Below are positions 26,876 through 36,751 of a DNA stretch of 64,000 bases, piece after piece. Both the position numbers and the translations under genes were made by a program. Each line of letters starts with the position of its first letter. Position 1 is the first letter of the stretch. The DNA is taken from NCBI RefSeq assembly GCF_900110465.1, contig NZ_FODV01000007.1:84518-148517 (forward strand), given 5' to 3'. Source of the stretch: Halogranum amylolyticum (GTDB taxonomy: Archaea; Halobacteriota; Halobacteria; Halobacteriales; Haloferacaceae). The notes beneath the pieces were generated by a model. That model worked only from the letters and a program-made list of their open reading frames with translations. It did not search any database and was not told where the DNA came from.

Positions 26876-27696
26876 GAGCGATAGTAGCCCTCCGCCGTCT
26901 TAGTAGTTCTCGACGGGACAAGCACGTAGGAGCTGTATACCTCTCCCTCGAAACCTATCCGCGTTCTCGGTTCTCCGTCTCGAGTTTTTGTCAACTATTC
27001 ATTCATTACAAGCGTAGCGCTGTCTGCCACTCAGGGCAAATATTATTAATTAAGATTCATGAAAGACTGTCTGAGAGACCGCTCGTGTTGACATCACCGA
27101 TCTAATACGAGCGAACGCCCGAGGTGAACTTGTTCGTCAGAAGAAACGTATTTCTATTCGGCTCTTTATCCAATCATTTCTGAGTACATCGAGGACCAGT
27201 GAGAGAGCTGAACGACGTCGTCGAGGGAGAGGGACGTCCCCTCCTCGTTCGCACGTCCAAGCCGCCTCATTGCCTCGAAACCGGTCTACTCGCCGTGTCG
27301 CTCTCGATGCTGCCGCCGCGCGAGTGCGATCGAAACAGACCTGAGTAGCTCGAGTGTCGTAAGCGGACACACGGTCGTGGGGTAACTCGACCGAGAGTCA
27401 CGGACTGATGCTCTCGTTAGCGATACGCCCCATCCAGAGTTAGTTCGACAGATCGCGACAAGCGACGCGAAGAGGGGCACTCTTCGAAGTCTCACAGTTC
27501 ATCCAGATCTAATTGGACATATCCGCTTCGGTCTCGTCACCGAACAGTCACGGCGAGACGTCCGAACGGGTGCGAAGCGATCGCATCCGTCGGTACGACC
27601 TCCGTCAGTGAGTCTCGGCGACCGACACGTGTCGAACCCGCACAACCGTCGCTATTTTTACGTTCGACGTGGAACCTCTCGGTAGGTACTTCCAGA
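26876..27696. other. Long intergenic region, A/T-rich core at 26995-27070
   Basis: About 820 bases without a convincing gene. The A/T-rich block around 27040-27060 (AATATTATTAATTAAG) stands out from the surrounding G+C. A 34-codon minus-strand frame (27165-27270) and a stop-separated frame upstream of it read like weak remnants. The promoter of the UspA gene is at its right end (CTATTTTTACG, 27651-27661). Confidence 0.4.
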
Positions 27697-28395
27697 ATGT
27701 CTGCACCCTCACTCTTGATTCCCATCGAGTTCCCCAATCCCGATCCTCTTCCTTCGTCCTTCGTCAGCGGGTTCACATCGTGTAAGGTGACCCTCCTCGG
27801 ACTCTACAAGACTCCGGGAGAGATGGATGCCGAAGAGCGACAGCGTCAAGCTGTCGAAGCCAACTACGTCCTCTACTCGCTTGCACACCAGTTCATCCAA
27901 CACGGTGCCTCCGCCGAGGTCGAGTTGGTGATGGACGAGGACGTCGAGACGACACCGACCACCGTCGCCGAGGAGCGAGATATGGACGCGTTGTTGATTC
28001 CGAACCCGATCACCAACCTCGGCCGCGTGCTCATCGCCGTCCGCGACGAGACGTTCGCCGACTCCGTCGAAGAGTTCGTAGGGACGCTGAACGAAGACGT
28101 TATCCACCATGTGACGCTCATGAACGTCACCGATTCGGAGCAGACAGACGAGAAAGAGGCACTCCTCTCGTCGCTCCGCGACAGACTAGTTGACGCCGGC
28201 TTCTCGAAGTTCGCGATCGATACGAACGTCGTCGTCTCCGACGACCCAGCCTTCGAGATCGGTGAAGCGGCCCAGAGTCACGACCTCGTCGTCATGGGCG
28301 AGACGGAAGAGTCCACCACCCAGCGCGTCTTCGGGAAAACCTACGAGTTGGTCGCTGACGAGACCGACCGGCCCGTCGTGGTCCTCCGCGAGTGA
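27697..28395 (+). CDS. Universal stress protein, two-domain UspA type
   Basis: 232 residues, two UspA folds. The first (1-115) is degenerate: its strand begins LLIPIEFPN and it lacks the phosphate loop. The second (115-232) has VLIAVRD, MNVTDSE, HDLVVMGETEESTTQRVFG and RPVVVLRE, close to the ATP-binding GxxG(9x)GS/T motif but with Glu replacing Gly. Cytoplasmic. Its role, as for most haloarchaeal Usp proteins, is not established. Confidence 0.85.
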   Translation: MSAPSLLIPIEFPNPDPLPSSFVSGFTSCKVTLLGLYKTPGEMDAEERQRQAVEANYVLYSLAHQFIQHGASAEVELVMDEDVETTPTTVAEERDMDALLIPNPITNLGRVLIAVRDETFADSVEEFVGTLNEDVIHHVTLMNVTDSEQTDEKEALLSSLRDRLVDAGFSKFAIDTNVVVSDDPAFEIGEAAQSHDLVVMGETEESTTQRVFGKTYELVADETDRPVVVLRE

Positions 28396-28481
28396 GGACG
28401 TCCGTCGCGGGCTGAACACGAGGACGCACGGACGGCTGAGAGATCCGAACCACTAACAGCGTGCCGTTCGTATCGCCGGGT

Positions 28482-28748
28482 ATGTCCTCGGAGACGGTTC
28501 GGGTGTGGCTCGTCGAGCGTGGTTACAACAACCGCGACCTCGTGATCCTCAAGTATGCGACGCTCGAGGGCGACCGCGTCTACCGACGCGAACTCGCACC
28601 ACAGGCGCTCGACATGTCGTCGGTGACGGCCGCCGAGGAGGTGTCCACCGACGATCTCGAAGCCGTCGAGGAGACGGCGACTCGAGAGCGGTACGCGAAC
28701 GAAGCGACCCGCATGGCCGAGAACCACGATCCCGAAGACACGGTCTGA
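28482..28748 (+). CDS. Small conserved haloarchaeal protein
   Basis: 88 residues, acidic, soluble. Begins SSETVRVWLVERGYNNRDLV and continues with ILKYATLEGDRVYRREL. I recognise it as a small protein found beside many haloarchaeal genes but not its function. The ATG at 28482 is preferred over the in-frame GTG at 28461. Confidence 0.65.
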   Translation: MSSETVRVWLVERGYNNRDLVILKYATLEGDRVYRRELAPQALDMSSVTAAEEVSTDDLEAVEETATRERYANEATRMAENHDPEDTV

Positions 28749-28908
28749 TTACCCCTACGAGTGAAATCGTTGGCTTTCTCCTCGGATGCTTTCGATCTTG
28801 TCGGAGAGAGGTCGTTCTTACAACATATCGAAAGCTGTCGTCGAGAGCGCGCGGTGAGCGGCGACGAAAACACCGGTTACTACCTCCGTGCAGTCGTTGG
28901 CTACCGGT

Positions 28909-29280
28909 TTAGAGATGTTTGACAGAGACGGTTGCGTCGCCGTCGACCCGCGTCAGTGGTTCGACGTCGTCGACGGTGGCGACGACGGTCACCGGTGAGG
29001 CGGCACGAGGTTCGTCGTCGTCGCTCGCGGGCGTGGGTCCCCAGAACAGACAGAGTGCGTTCCCCGGCGGCCAGTAGGCGACCGATCCGACGGGAACTAC
29101 CGTCTGCGGCTCCTCGGCGGCGACGTCGACTGGGGTCTCGAAGTAGAGTTCGTCACCTCACCGCGTCGCATCCGCTGTAATCGGGAGCGCGTCGGCGATC
29201 GCACTCCGGACGGTCGGGTTCGAGTCGCTCCACGTCGCAGTCAGTTCCTGCGGTCCGACGACGAGACGGAGGTCGGCCAT
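28909..29280 (-). pseudogene. Cyclophilin-like (TM1367/DUF3830-type) gene interrupted by TGA
   Basis: Read from the ATG at 29278-29280, 40 codons (MADLRLVVGPQELTATWSDS...ADATR) end at TGA (29158-29160). The same frame continues at once with GDELYFETPVDVAAEEPQ, VVPVGSVAYWPPGNALCLFW, GPTPASDDDEP and ASPVTVVATVDDVEPL to TAA at 28909-28911. The whole 123-residue reading is a good cyclophilin-like-fold protein, in which family members have Trp where the TGA stands (RWGDELYF), so one G-to-A change explains it. Either a real nonsense mutation or a sequencing error. Family function unknown. Confidence 0.75.
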
Positions 29281-29627
29281 AGGACGACGTTAGCACTCAC
29301 AGGCCAAAGAGTCTGCAGTCGAGGCGAGTCGAGCATCGATGGCGTCCGAGGAACGAGAGATCACAGTAGACGGGAGGGAGGAAGCGTCGGGTGAACGCTT
29401 CCTGCCGCGTGCCACGCGATTCGATCCCGTCTACACCGTCTATCTCGGCAGTTCGACGGCATCAATGCTCGTCTCGGAACAATACTTGGCTCGGCAGTCT
29501 CCTTCTAGCCGCGTGGCGGCCCACGCGTCTCGTTCGTCGAGAAGCGTGATCGGACGACGAGAGTACGGAGACCACTCCAGCAGGACGCGGCCCGGCTCTG
29601 TCGGTCGTCCCGGCCCGCTCGGACGAC
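29281..29627. other. Gene-free stretch between the interrupted gene and proA
   Basis: Nothing convincing; the plus-strand open frame here is Arg/Ser-rich and runs into the antisense of proA. Confidence 0.4.
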
Positions 29628-30962
29628 CTACTCGTCAGAGCGGTCGCCGGGGGTCCACTCCGCTTCGAGCTCCTCGTGGAGATACGGTTTCACGTCGTCG
29701 CCGGCGTAGGAGGCGACGACGTGGCCATCGCCCTCGAGGTGGTATTTGTAGGTCGTCAACCCCTCGAGACCGACCGGACCCCGAGCGTGGATCTTTCCGG
29801 TGCTGATGCCGACCTCGGCGCCGAGACCGAAGCGGTAGCCGTCGCTGAAGCGCGTCGAGGCGTTGTGAAAGACGCTCGCGGAGTCGAGGCTGCGCATGAA
29901 CCGGCTGGCTCGCTCGTCGTCGTCGGTCACGATCGACTCCGTGTGCTTCGAGCCGTAGGTGGTGATGTGATCGAGCGCGGCTTCCAGCGAGTCGACGACT
30001 TTGATCGAGAGGACCAGATCGCCGTATTCCGTCGACCAGTCGTCCTCTGTGGCCGCCTCTGCCTCCTCGACGATCTCGCGGGTGGCGTCGTCGCCACGCA
30101 GTTCGACGCCGGCCTGTTCGTACCGCGCCGCGATCTCGGGGAGGAACTCCTCGGCGACGTCTTCGTGGACCAGGAGCGTCTCGACGGCGTTACAGACCGC
30201 CGGATACTGCACTTTCGCGTCGTAGGCGACGTCGCTCGCCATCTCGAGGTCGGCCGCCTCGTCGACGTAGACGTGACAGATCCCTTCGGTGTGGCCGAGC
30301 ACGGGGATGCTCGTGTTGTTCTGGATGTAGCGGACGAACTCGGAGCTCCCCCGTGGCATGAGGAGATCGATCGAGTCGTCCATCTCTAGCAGGGCGTCGA
30401 CGTCCTCGCGTGCCTCGACGAGCTGCGCCCAGCCGTCGGGCAGTTCGGCGGTCGCCTCGCGGATGAGTTCGTAGAGGACGCGGTTGGAGTGGCTCGCCTC
30501 GCTGCCGCCTTTCAGGATGACGGCGTTGCCGGATTTGAGACAGAGCGCCGCGATCTGCACTAGCGCGTCGGGCCGCGACTCGAAGACGGTCCCGACGACG
30601 CCGATGGGGACGGCGACCTTGTACAGATCGAGCCCCTCGTCGAGTCGCCGCGCGGCCAGCGTCTTCTCGAGCGGGTCGTCCTGGTGAGCGACGCTCCTGA
30701 CCATCTCGGAGATACTGTCGAGTTTCGACGCGGAGAGCTTCAGCCGGTCGACGAGCGCCTGACTGTACTCGCCCGCTGCGAGCAGTTCCTCGCCCGCCGT
30801 GACGTCTCGCTCGTTAGCTTCGAGGATCTCCTCGTGGTGCTCGTCGATCGCGTCGGCGATCGACAGCAACCCCCGACGTCGTTCGTCCTCGGAGAGCTGT
30901 GCGAGTCCGAGCGCCGCGCGCTGTGCCTCTGTAACCTTGGTTTCGGCTGTCTTCTCAGTCAT
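29628..30962 (-). CDS. proA: Glutamate-5-semialdehyde (gamma-glutamyl phosphate) reductase
   Basis: 444 residues, cytoplasmic. Second step of proline synthesis: NADPH reduction of gamma-glutamyl phosphate. Family motifs: [35 protein letters not shown], the catalytic Cys in [34 protein letters not shown] and [12 protein letters not shown]. Start taken as the ATG at 30962, which overlaps the proB stop (ATGACTGA); an in-frame start three codons earlier is possible. Overlap with proB implies a coupled operon. Confidence 0.95.
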   Translation of the reverse strand: MTEKTAETKVTEAQRAALGLAQLSEDERRRGLLSIADAIDEHHEEILEANERDVTAGEELLAAGEYSQALVDRLKLSASKLDSISEMVRSVAHQDDPLEKTLAARRLDEGLDLYKVAVPIGVVGTVFESRPDALVQIAALCLKSGNAVILKGGSEASHSNRVLYELIREATAELPDGWAQLVEAREDVDALLEMDDSIDLLMPRGSSEFVRYIQNNTSIPVLGHTEGICHVYVDEAADLEMASDVAYDAKVQYPAVCNAVETLLVHEDVAEEFLPEIAARYEQAGVELRGDDATREIVEEAEAATEDDWSTEYGDLVLSIKVVDSLEAALDHITTYGSKHTESIVTDDDERASRFMRSLDSASVFHNASTRFSDGYRFGLGAEVGISTGKIHARGPVGLEGLTTYKYHLEGDGHVVASYAGDDVKPYLHEELEAEWTPGDRSDE

Positions 30963-31788
30963 CGATGACACCGTTTATTGGGATGAACAATGTGCCCACC
31001 GGCTCGCCGGCGGCGACCTTCTCGAGGACGTCCTCCTGCGTGGACTTGGCGATGATCGCCGGGACACCGTGCTCGCTGACGTCACGAGCACCCTGCACTT
31101 TCGTCTGGATACCACCGAACCTCTCCTCCGAACTCTCTTTGGTGATCGACTGTACCTCGTCGTAGTTACGGCCGACGGCTTCGATACGCTCGGCTGTGGG
31201 GTCCTCTTTCGGGTTCCCGGTGTAGACGCCCCCGACGTCGGTCAGCGTGACCAGCAGGTCGACGTCGATGTCGATCGCGACCGACGAGGAGAGCATGTCG
31301 TTGTCGCCGATCCGGATCTCCTCGGTGGCGACGGCGTCGTTCTCGTTGATGATCGGGACGATGTCCCACTCGAGGAGCGTCTCTATCGTGTTTCGGACGT
31401 TCGTGAAGCGCTCGAGGTTGTTGAGGTCGTGTTGGGTCAACAGAAGCTGCGCGATCTTCCTGTCGTAGCGCGCGAAACTCTCCGTGTACCGTTGCATCAG
31501 GTAGCTCTGTCCGACGGTCGACAGCGCCTGCGCCTCCTCGACGTTCTCCTCGACCAAGTCGACACGTCCCTTACCCGCCCCGACTGCCCCCGACGAGACG
31601 AGGATCACGTCCTTGTCCCGTTCGAGGAGTCCGACGATGTCGTCGACGAGTTTGTCGAGTTTCTCGTCGTCTAAGTTCGATCGGTCGTCGGTCAGCGAGT
31701 TGGTTCCCGCTTTGACGATCACCCGTTCGGCGTCCGCTGCGAGTTGTCTCGCCTGCTCGATTTCGTGGTGTTCCAGTACGTTGCTCAT
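30955..31788 (-). CDS. proB: Glutamate 5-kinase
   Basis: 277 residues. Phosphorylates glutamate as the first step of proline synthesis. The amino-acid-kinase fold shows [47 protein letters not shown] and [14 protein letters not shown], then [10 protein letters not shown]. It lacks the C-terminal PUA domain of the bacterial enzyme, giving the short form. The ATG at 31788 (MSNVLEHHE) is chosen; the in-frame extension is Arg/Cys-rich. Upstream of and overlapping proA. proC is not in the window. Confidence 0.94.
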   Translation of the reverse strand: MSNVLEHHEIEQARQLAADAERVIVKAGTNSLTDDRSNLDDEKLDKLVDDIVGLLERDKDVILVSSGAVGAGKGRVDLVEENVEEAQALSTVGQSYLMQRYTESFARYDRKIAQLLLTQHDLNNLERFTNVRNTIETLLEWDIVPIINENDAVATEEIRIGDNDMLSSSVAIDIDVDLLVTLTDVGGVYTGNPKEDPTAERIEAVGRNYDEVQSITKESSEERFGGIQTKVQGARDVSEHGVPAIIAKSTQEDVLEKVAAGEPVGTLFIPINGVIDD

Positions 31789-31940
31789 CGTTGTGATCAC
31801 GAGCCAGTTCTCTGGACCGGCGTTCGGCCGCCAGCACCGCGTCGACGACCGTCTCGTCTGCATCGCTGTTCCACAAGACATTCATCCCTTCGATTGTCGC
31901 TTCGCTTGCGAACGGCCGTCCGTCGCCGGCGCGGTCGTCG

Positions 31941-32369
31941 CTACGCCGTCCCCCACGTCCACCGCGAGTCGAGGACGTACCGGTAGATTCCGCTGACGGC
32001 GATCGCGACCGCGTTGGCGAACAGGTACGAGACGTGTTGCCACTCGACGAGCACGAACAGGACGGCGAGTTGGATCGGTATCGCCGACCCACGGACGAGG
32101 TTCGTCTTGAGCAGTCCGACCACGTACTCGACTCGCCCGCTGTTCCGGAAGTTGTGGAAGGTCCAGGCGTTGTTGAAGACGTACGAGAGGATGATCGTCG
32201 TCTCGATGGCGAGAACCGCTCCGAACAGGTAGTTCAGACGGCCGACGTCGACGAGCAGCCACAGCAGCACCATCTGGATTGCCGCCGTGACGACCCCGAC
32301 GATGGCGAACCGTCGCAGTTGGACCGCGAGCGGGCCGCTCACGAGTCCGCGAAGGTAGGCACGGAGCAC
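31941..32369 (-). CDS. GtrA-like membrane protein (GTG start)
   Basis: 142 residues, four spans. LRRFAIVGVVTAAIQMVLLW, FNNAWTFHNF and the terminal YVLDSRWTW are hallmarks of the GtrA family, which helps move lipid-linked sugars across the membrane in polysaccharide and glycosylation pathways. It starts two bases after the sulfatase-like gene's stop, so the two are co-transcribed. Confidence 0.85.
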   Translation of the reverse strand: MLRAYLRGLVSGPLAVQLRRFAIVGVVTAAIQMVLLWLLVDVGRLNYLFGAVLAIETTIILSYVFNNAWTFHNFRNSGRVEYVVGLLKTNLVRGSAIPIQLAVLFVLVEWQHVSYLFANAVAIAVSGIYRYVLDSRWTWGTA

Positions 32370-32371
32370 GA

Positions 32372-33814
32372 CTATCGGTACCCCAACGCCTCGAGACGAG
32401 CTTCGAGCGCGTCGTCGACGTCGTCTGCGTCTCCGTCCGCGCTCGTGTCGGTCTGCTGCCGTCTGAGCGTGGCGGCGTGTTCGTCGACGACGTCACCGAA
32501 GCGTTCGACGATACGTCTCGCTTCCTCGTCCGCCGTCTCGGCGAGATCCTCCTGCTGCATCGGATCGGACGACCGTCGATACAGTTCCCGTTCGCCGGTG
32601 TCGACGTTCTCGATGTACGTCCACTTTCGGTCCCGAACGCTCACCAGCAGGTCGCCGTCGGCGAGCGACCGCGGGATCGGTTGTGCGGTCACCTCCTCGT
32701 CGCGGACGGTGACGGAGACGACGGGGTCGTCCGGAGGCGATTCGCCGTCACGGAGCGTCGGAACGAGCGTCTCCCCCCGCCACGCCGACGGCGGGTCGAC
32801 GCCGAGGAGGTCGGCCACCGTCGGCGGTATCGCGTCGAGCCCGACCTGCCCGCTGACCCGGCGGCCGGAGACGTCCGGGACGTCGACGACGAACGGCACC
32901 TGGATCAGTTCGTCGTACAGTTTCGGGTAGTGCGCGAGATGTCCGTGTTCTTGAAACTCCTCGCCGTGGTCGCCGGCGAGGACGACCGCAGTCTCCTCTC
33001 CGACGCCGGTGTCGGAGAGCGTCTCGAGGAGGCGGCCGACGCTCGCGTCGACCTGCCGAACCGCCGCCTGATAGAGCGTCCGGAGGTCGGCGAGCGTCCG
33101 CTCGCCGACTTCCAGTCCGAGACCCGTTCGCGTGTGTGCGTGGAGCATCCTGTGCGTCCCGAAGATGTCCGAGGACACCTCTCGGATGTATCGCGGTGCG
33201 GGGACGTACGGTGTGTGGACGTCCATGTAGTGGATCCAGAGGAAAAACGGGGAGTCCGTCTCCTCGAGGAACGACGTCGCCGCGTGTTCGACGTCGAACA
33301 TCCGGGAGGTATCCAGGAACGGTCGGTCGTCCGTCTCTCCTCGGAGCCACGATCCGGCACGTCGGAGGGGCGAGGTCGCCAACTGGAGCCACGCTTCGAT
33401 CGTCGGATGCGTCGCGAGATAGCGACTGTAGAGGTTGGAACCGACGTTCGAGACGAACGGTTCGAACTCGTCGAACCCCTCATCGTACCCCCAGTGCGAC
33501 GTGAGAAAGCCGTTCGACGCGTTGAACCCGGCCGTCGCGATGCCGGCGTCCGACAGCACTGACGCGAGAGACGGGGTCTCCGCGATGCCGATCCGGTCCG
33601 ACTCCGCGAACACCGGCTGCGAGGCGAGGATCGACGGGAACGAGAACGGCGTCCAGTTACCAGTCGCGAAAGCGCGGTCGAACACGGTTCCACGCGCAGC
33701 GAGCGAGTCCATCACCGGCGTGTGTCGGTCGTCGTCGTACGTGCCGACGGCGTCGGCTCGAAGCGAGTCGACCGTGATCAAGACGACGTTCGAGACGTCC
33801 GTGTGTGACACCAT
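32372..33814 (-). CDS. Sulfatase-superfamily enzyme with Thr at the nucleophile position
   Basis: 480 residues, no signal peptide. Alkaline-phosphatase/sulfatase fold: NVVLITVDSLRADAVGTYD (metal Asp), NWTPFSFPSILAS where sulfatases have Cys/Ser-x-Pro-x-Arg, HYMDVHTPYVPAP, and AGDHGEEFQEHGHL (metal Asp-His). The Thr instead of Cys/Ser excludes formylglycine and suggests a phosphoester or phosphoglycerol transferase-like chemistry, as in LtaS-type enzymes, or another hydrolase. The partner GtrA points to envelope glycan or glycolipid work. Confidence 0.85.
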   Translation of the reverse strand: MVSHTDVSNVVLITVDSLRADAVGTYDDDRHTPVMDSLAARGTVFDRAFATGNWTPFSFPSILASQPVFAESDRIGIAETPSLASVLSDAGIATAGFNASNGFLTSHWGYDEGFDEFEPFVSNVGSNLYSRYLATHPTIEAWLQLATSPLRRAGSWLRGETDDRPFLDTSRMFDVEHAATSFLEETDSPFFLWIHYMDVHTPYVPAPRYIREVSSDIFGTHRMLHAHTRTGLGLEVGERTLADLRTLYQAAVRQVDASVGRLLETLSDTGVGEETAVVLAGDHGEEFQEHGHLAHYPKLYDELIQVPFVVDVPDVSGRRVSGQVGLDAIPPTVADLLGVDPPSAWRGETLVPTLRDGESPPDDPVVSVTVRDEEVTAQPIPRSLADGDLLVSVRDRKWTYIENVDTGERELYRRSSDPMQQEDLAETADEEARRIVERFGDVVDEHAATLRRQQTDTSADGDADDVDDALEARLEALGYR

Positions 33815-34260
33815 CTCGTCGTAGATACCTCCAGTGGTCTCCGACCGCAGGCGACGTGGCAATCGACTCGAATCGACACCTCTCGTCGACCGACTGTGAG
33901 ACGTGCTGTTCGGTCGACGGACGTCTACGGTGGGAGCTAATTGCTAAGAAACCTTCTTTACGATTTCGATGTTCCGGGCAGCGGGCCGGACGACCGAAGG
34001 AGTTCGACGTCGACGAGTCGTTCGCTGACGTGGTCGGGTGTGTCTGGTAGCAGGATACGACTCTTCCAGCGTGAACTAATCAGAGCGTGCAACTGATACT
34101 CAACTATTTCATTATGTATATCCATATTGTTGGTAGCTGTTGGGCGCAACAGGGCTCGCGTTCGAGCGTGGAATGATCCGAGAGTTGGATGGTTAGTCTC
34201 GCGTCGGTCGCTGGCGGCGACACCTGTCTGTGTGGTAGTCATCAGCCAAGGGGACGGGAA
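33815..34260. other. Divergent promoter region
   Basis: About 450 bases between divergent genes. Two A/T-rich patches (33938-33966 and 34098-34130) could carry promoters. No gene seen. Confidence 0.4.
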
Positions 34261-34821
34261 ATGCAACGTCAGACGACACGACCAGACACCGGTACCGACC
34301 GCACCGAACAGACCCGGGGCGAACCGACGCTCTCGAAGGACGAGCTCTTCGAGATATTGAAAAACCGGCGACGACGAGACGTACTCACCAACCTCGACGC
34401 GAACGGGGGAAGTGCGATTCTCGGCGAGATGGCGGAGTACATCGCGGCGAAGGAAAACGACATCGAGGTCAGTACGCTCTCGTCGAGTCAACGCAAGCGC
34501 GTATACATCGGTCTCTACCAGTGTCACCTCCCGAAGATGGCGAACTACGGTATCGTCGATTTCGACAAGGGTCGTGGGACGATCGCACTCCGTCCCACCG
34601 CGACACTCTTCGGGCCGTACCTCGACGCGGAGTCCGTCGTACTCGACGACAACGTCGGCTCGATTGTCGGACGCCGGACGAGTGCCGCAGCGGCCGTCGC
34701 CTTGCTCGTCGCCGCCGGACTCGCCGGAGTACCTGTCCTGTCGGCACTCCCCGCTGCAGGGTGGGCAGTCGTGAGCACGGTCGCCCTTCTCGCGTGCGCC
34801 CTCGAGGATCAGCTAACGTAA
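34261..34821 (+). CDS. DUF7344-like winged-helix protein with C-terminal membrane hairpin
   Basis: 186 residues. An N-terminal winged-helix region (LSKDELFEILKNRRRRDVLT, SSSQRKRVYIGLYQCHLPKM, YGIVDFDKGRGTI) matches the DUF7344 pattern, followed by two membrane spans (TSAAAAVALLVAAGLAGVPV, AAGWAVVSTVALLACAL). Likely a membrane-tethered transcriptional regulator. Its convergent neighbour is a paralogue with the same layout but a frameshift. ATG at 34261 chosen from the domain start. Confidence 0.8.
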   Translation: MQRQTTRPDTGTDRTEQTRGEPTLSKDELFEILKNRRRRDVLTNLDANGGSAILGEMAEYIAAKENDIEVSTLSSSQRKRVYIGLYQCHLPKMANYGIVDFDKGRGTIALRPTATLFGPYLDAESVVLDDNVGSIVGRRTSAAAAVALLVAAGLAGVPVLSALPAAGWAVVSTVALLACALEDQLT

Positions 34822-35393
34822 CAGACGTGACTTCACCCCGAGCGTCGTGACGCCGAAGAGACCGGTGACGACGGCGGCGAGTGATCCGGCGACGACGGCA
34901 GGGGCGACGCCGAGCGCGGTCGCCACGAACAACGCGACGCTCACGACCGTCGCCCCACCGTAGTATCGCATCGACGACTCCGACGTCGCCCCGTCGCTTC
35001 GCGTTCCGGGGGTTTCTCTTCAGCGCCGATCGCGAGATACGCGTAGAGCTGTTCGAGCGCCGGTGTCGGTTCGAGCCGGCCGCGGCTCTGGTCGTAGTCG
35101 ACGACACCTGCCTCGTCCAGTTTCGGGAGGTGGCTCTGGTAGAGCGCGATGTACACCCGCTGGCGTTCGTCCGAACTGAGTTGGTCGACGGGCGTGTCGT
35201 TCTCCCAGGCGGCCACCTGCGCTGCGACGTCTTTTATCTCACAGACGGCATCCGAAGACTGTCGACTCAGATACCGCAACACATCACGCCGACGCGCGTT
35301 CTGGAGGAGGTGGAACGCTTCGTCCCGGCTCAGCGAACGGTCCGTGGCTCTCTGGTCGGGTCCGTCGGCGGTCGGAGTGGTCGGAGTGCTCAT
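34813..35393 (-). pseudogene. DUF7344-like paralogue with a frameshift before its membrane part
   Basis: The minus-strand frame from 35393 gives LSRDEAFHLLQNARRRDVLR, SSDERQRVYIALYQSHLPKL and AGVVDYDQSRGRLEPTPA, but after GAEEKPPERE it turns into an Arg-rich tail and stops at 34941. In another frame of the same strand the membrane part reads on (ESSMRYYGGATVVSVALFVA, VVAGSLAAVVTGLFGVTTLG, VKSRLLR) to a stop at 34813-34815. One single-base indel around 34985-35010 restores a full paralogue of the convergent gene, and its end would overlap that gene's end by nine bases. Confidence 0.75.
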
Positions 35394-35659
35394 CGGTCTG
35401 GTCGGAGTCAGTCACCGGGAGTGAATAAAACGAACACTCCGTTAGCGGCGGTTCAGCTCCGTTCAACACCGTTCACGTCTCGTGGTCGTCGACGGAGTCC
35501 ACCGGTTCGACGCTGGTCCCTTGATCCGGACCGACGTCCCACCTCTCCGCCCCGTGAATGACGTCGGGGAGACGACGCCGACACGCGAACTGCATGTAAA
35601 TATTCGTTAGAACATTCGTGAAGGAAATTATTTTAGTGGATGGAGTGACAACTGCAGTT

Positions 35660-35785
35660 ATGAGCAGAGAGTCGAGACAGTTGTTCATCGACGACGCGCG
35701 ACGATACGTCTTCCAGAAAATAACCGGCCAGCGGTGGGACCCGCACGGAGTGTACGACATCACTCGAAACCGGAGAGGCGAGTAG
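35660..35785 (+). CDS. Small hypothetical protein (41 residues)
   Basis: MSRESRQLFIDDARRYVFQK then ITGQRWDPHGVYDITRNRRG. It has a strong A/T-rich promoter (AATTATTTTAG, 35627-35637) 23-33 bases before the ATG, the usual haloarchaeal leaderless spacing. Basic-acidic mix, no membrane span. No family recognised. Confidence 0.5.
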   Translation: MSRESRQLFIDDARRYVFQKITGQRWDPHGVYDITRNRRGE

Positions 35786-35928
35786 CCGTCTCGAGTCGGG
35801 ACGAACGCTCTCCGAGCGACGAACGACGAGAACCTCACGCCGGGCGGTAGCGTGTCACGTTACGTCACGGTCGGTGGGGTTCCCAAACGATTATATCCAG
35901 CTAGGTAATGTTATTGCGTAACAATACC

Positions 35929-36144
35929 ATGGCCTCCGACTCCAGTCAGGCTCTGCTGGCAGCGCTTGCCGAGGGAGGTCCGATCGACGTCTGCTCGCTG
36001 GCGAACGTACTCGGCTGTCACCCCACGACGGTCGACCGTCGCTGCTGTGACCTCCAAGCAGACGGCTACGCATGTCACACCTCCTCCGGCGTATACGACA
36101 TCACGGCGGAGGGACGTAGCTACTTGGCCGAGCTGAATGAGTAG
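35929..36144 (+). CDS. Small winged-helix DNA-binding protein (phage-repressor-like)
   Basis: 71 residues, almost all one winged helix: IDVCSLANVLGCHPTTVDRR, CCDLQADGYACHTSSGVYDI and TAEGRSYLAEL. Similar short proteins in haloarchaea are called PhiH1-repressor-like. A TATA-like TTATATCC lies at 35891-35898. ATG at 35929 preferred over the one at 35908. Confidence 0.75.
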   Translation: MASDSSQALLAALAEGGPIDVCSLANVLGCHPTTVDRRCCDLQADGYACHTSSGVYDITAEGRSYLAELNE

Positions 36145-36146
36145 CG

Positions 36147-36548
36147 CTACGGTTCGTAGTGGCTGACGTGGTCCGGTCTGATCGAGACGAGCACGCGTTC
36201 CGTCTGGATAGGGTTGGGGTACTCTTTCTGTCCCATGTACCGCTTCGTCAGTTCGTCGATGTGGTCACGTGCCCCCTCCGTGGTCACGCCGTCGACCTCG
36301 CCGCGGACCGACAGCATTCGGTAGGGGTCGTCCGGGTCGATCATACTGACCGCGACTCGGGGGTCCTTTCGAACGTTCTTCTCCTTGCGGCGGCCACGCT
36401 CGGTGTTCACCAACAGACGGTTCGACGCGGCGTCGTAGTCGATCCACACCGGTGCGACGTGCGGTCCGCCGTCCGGCAACAGTGTCGCTAGATGGGCGAA
36501 CGTCCGCTTCTCGAACAGGTCCTGAAAGTCGGTAGGGATTGATGCCAT
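36147..36548 (-). CDS. Pyridoxamine 5'-phosphate oxidase-family (PPOX) protein
   Basis: 133 residues, split-barrel flavin fold. PTDFQDLFEKRTFAHLATLL, then PHVAPVWIDYDAASNRLLVN and RKEKNVRKDPRVAVSMIDPD are the motifs of PPOX-class F420- or FMN-dependent enzymes. Cofactor choice cannot be read with certainty; F420-binding is common for this subgroup in Halobacteria. ATG at 36548 gives the usual length. Convergent with the small repressor gene. Confidence 0.85.
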   Translation of the reverse strand: MASIPTDFQDLFEKRTFAHLATLLPDGGPHVAPVWIDYDAASNRLLVNTERGRRKEKNVRKDPRVAVSMIDPDDPYRMLSVRGEVDGVTTEGARDHIDELTKRYMGQKEYPNPIQTERVLVSIRPDHVSHYEP

Positions 36549-36751
36549 AGCGTCGATACGTCGAGCAGCTACTAATACGCATCTCGGATCGAACGAGCGG
36601 CGAACGGGTCCTCGATGTGAGACGGCCGCCACGGACGACAGGGTCGGACGATATGCGAGGGAGACAGAGTATCCGACGGTCGTCTATTATAATTTCTGGG
36701 CAATAGGACTCTTGAGGCGAGATACGGTTGTGTGCTAGAGGTGAGAGACAC

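Noticed and set aside
29339..29806. 155-codon plus-strand ORF next to proA
   Set aside because: Arg/Ser/Gly-rich, partly antisense of proA; no haloarchaeal composition.
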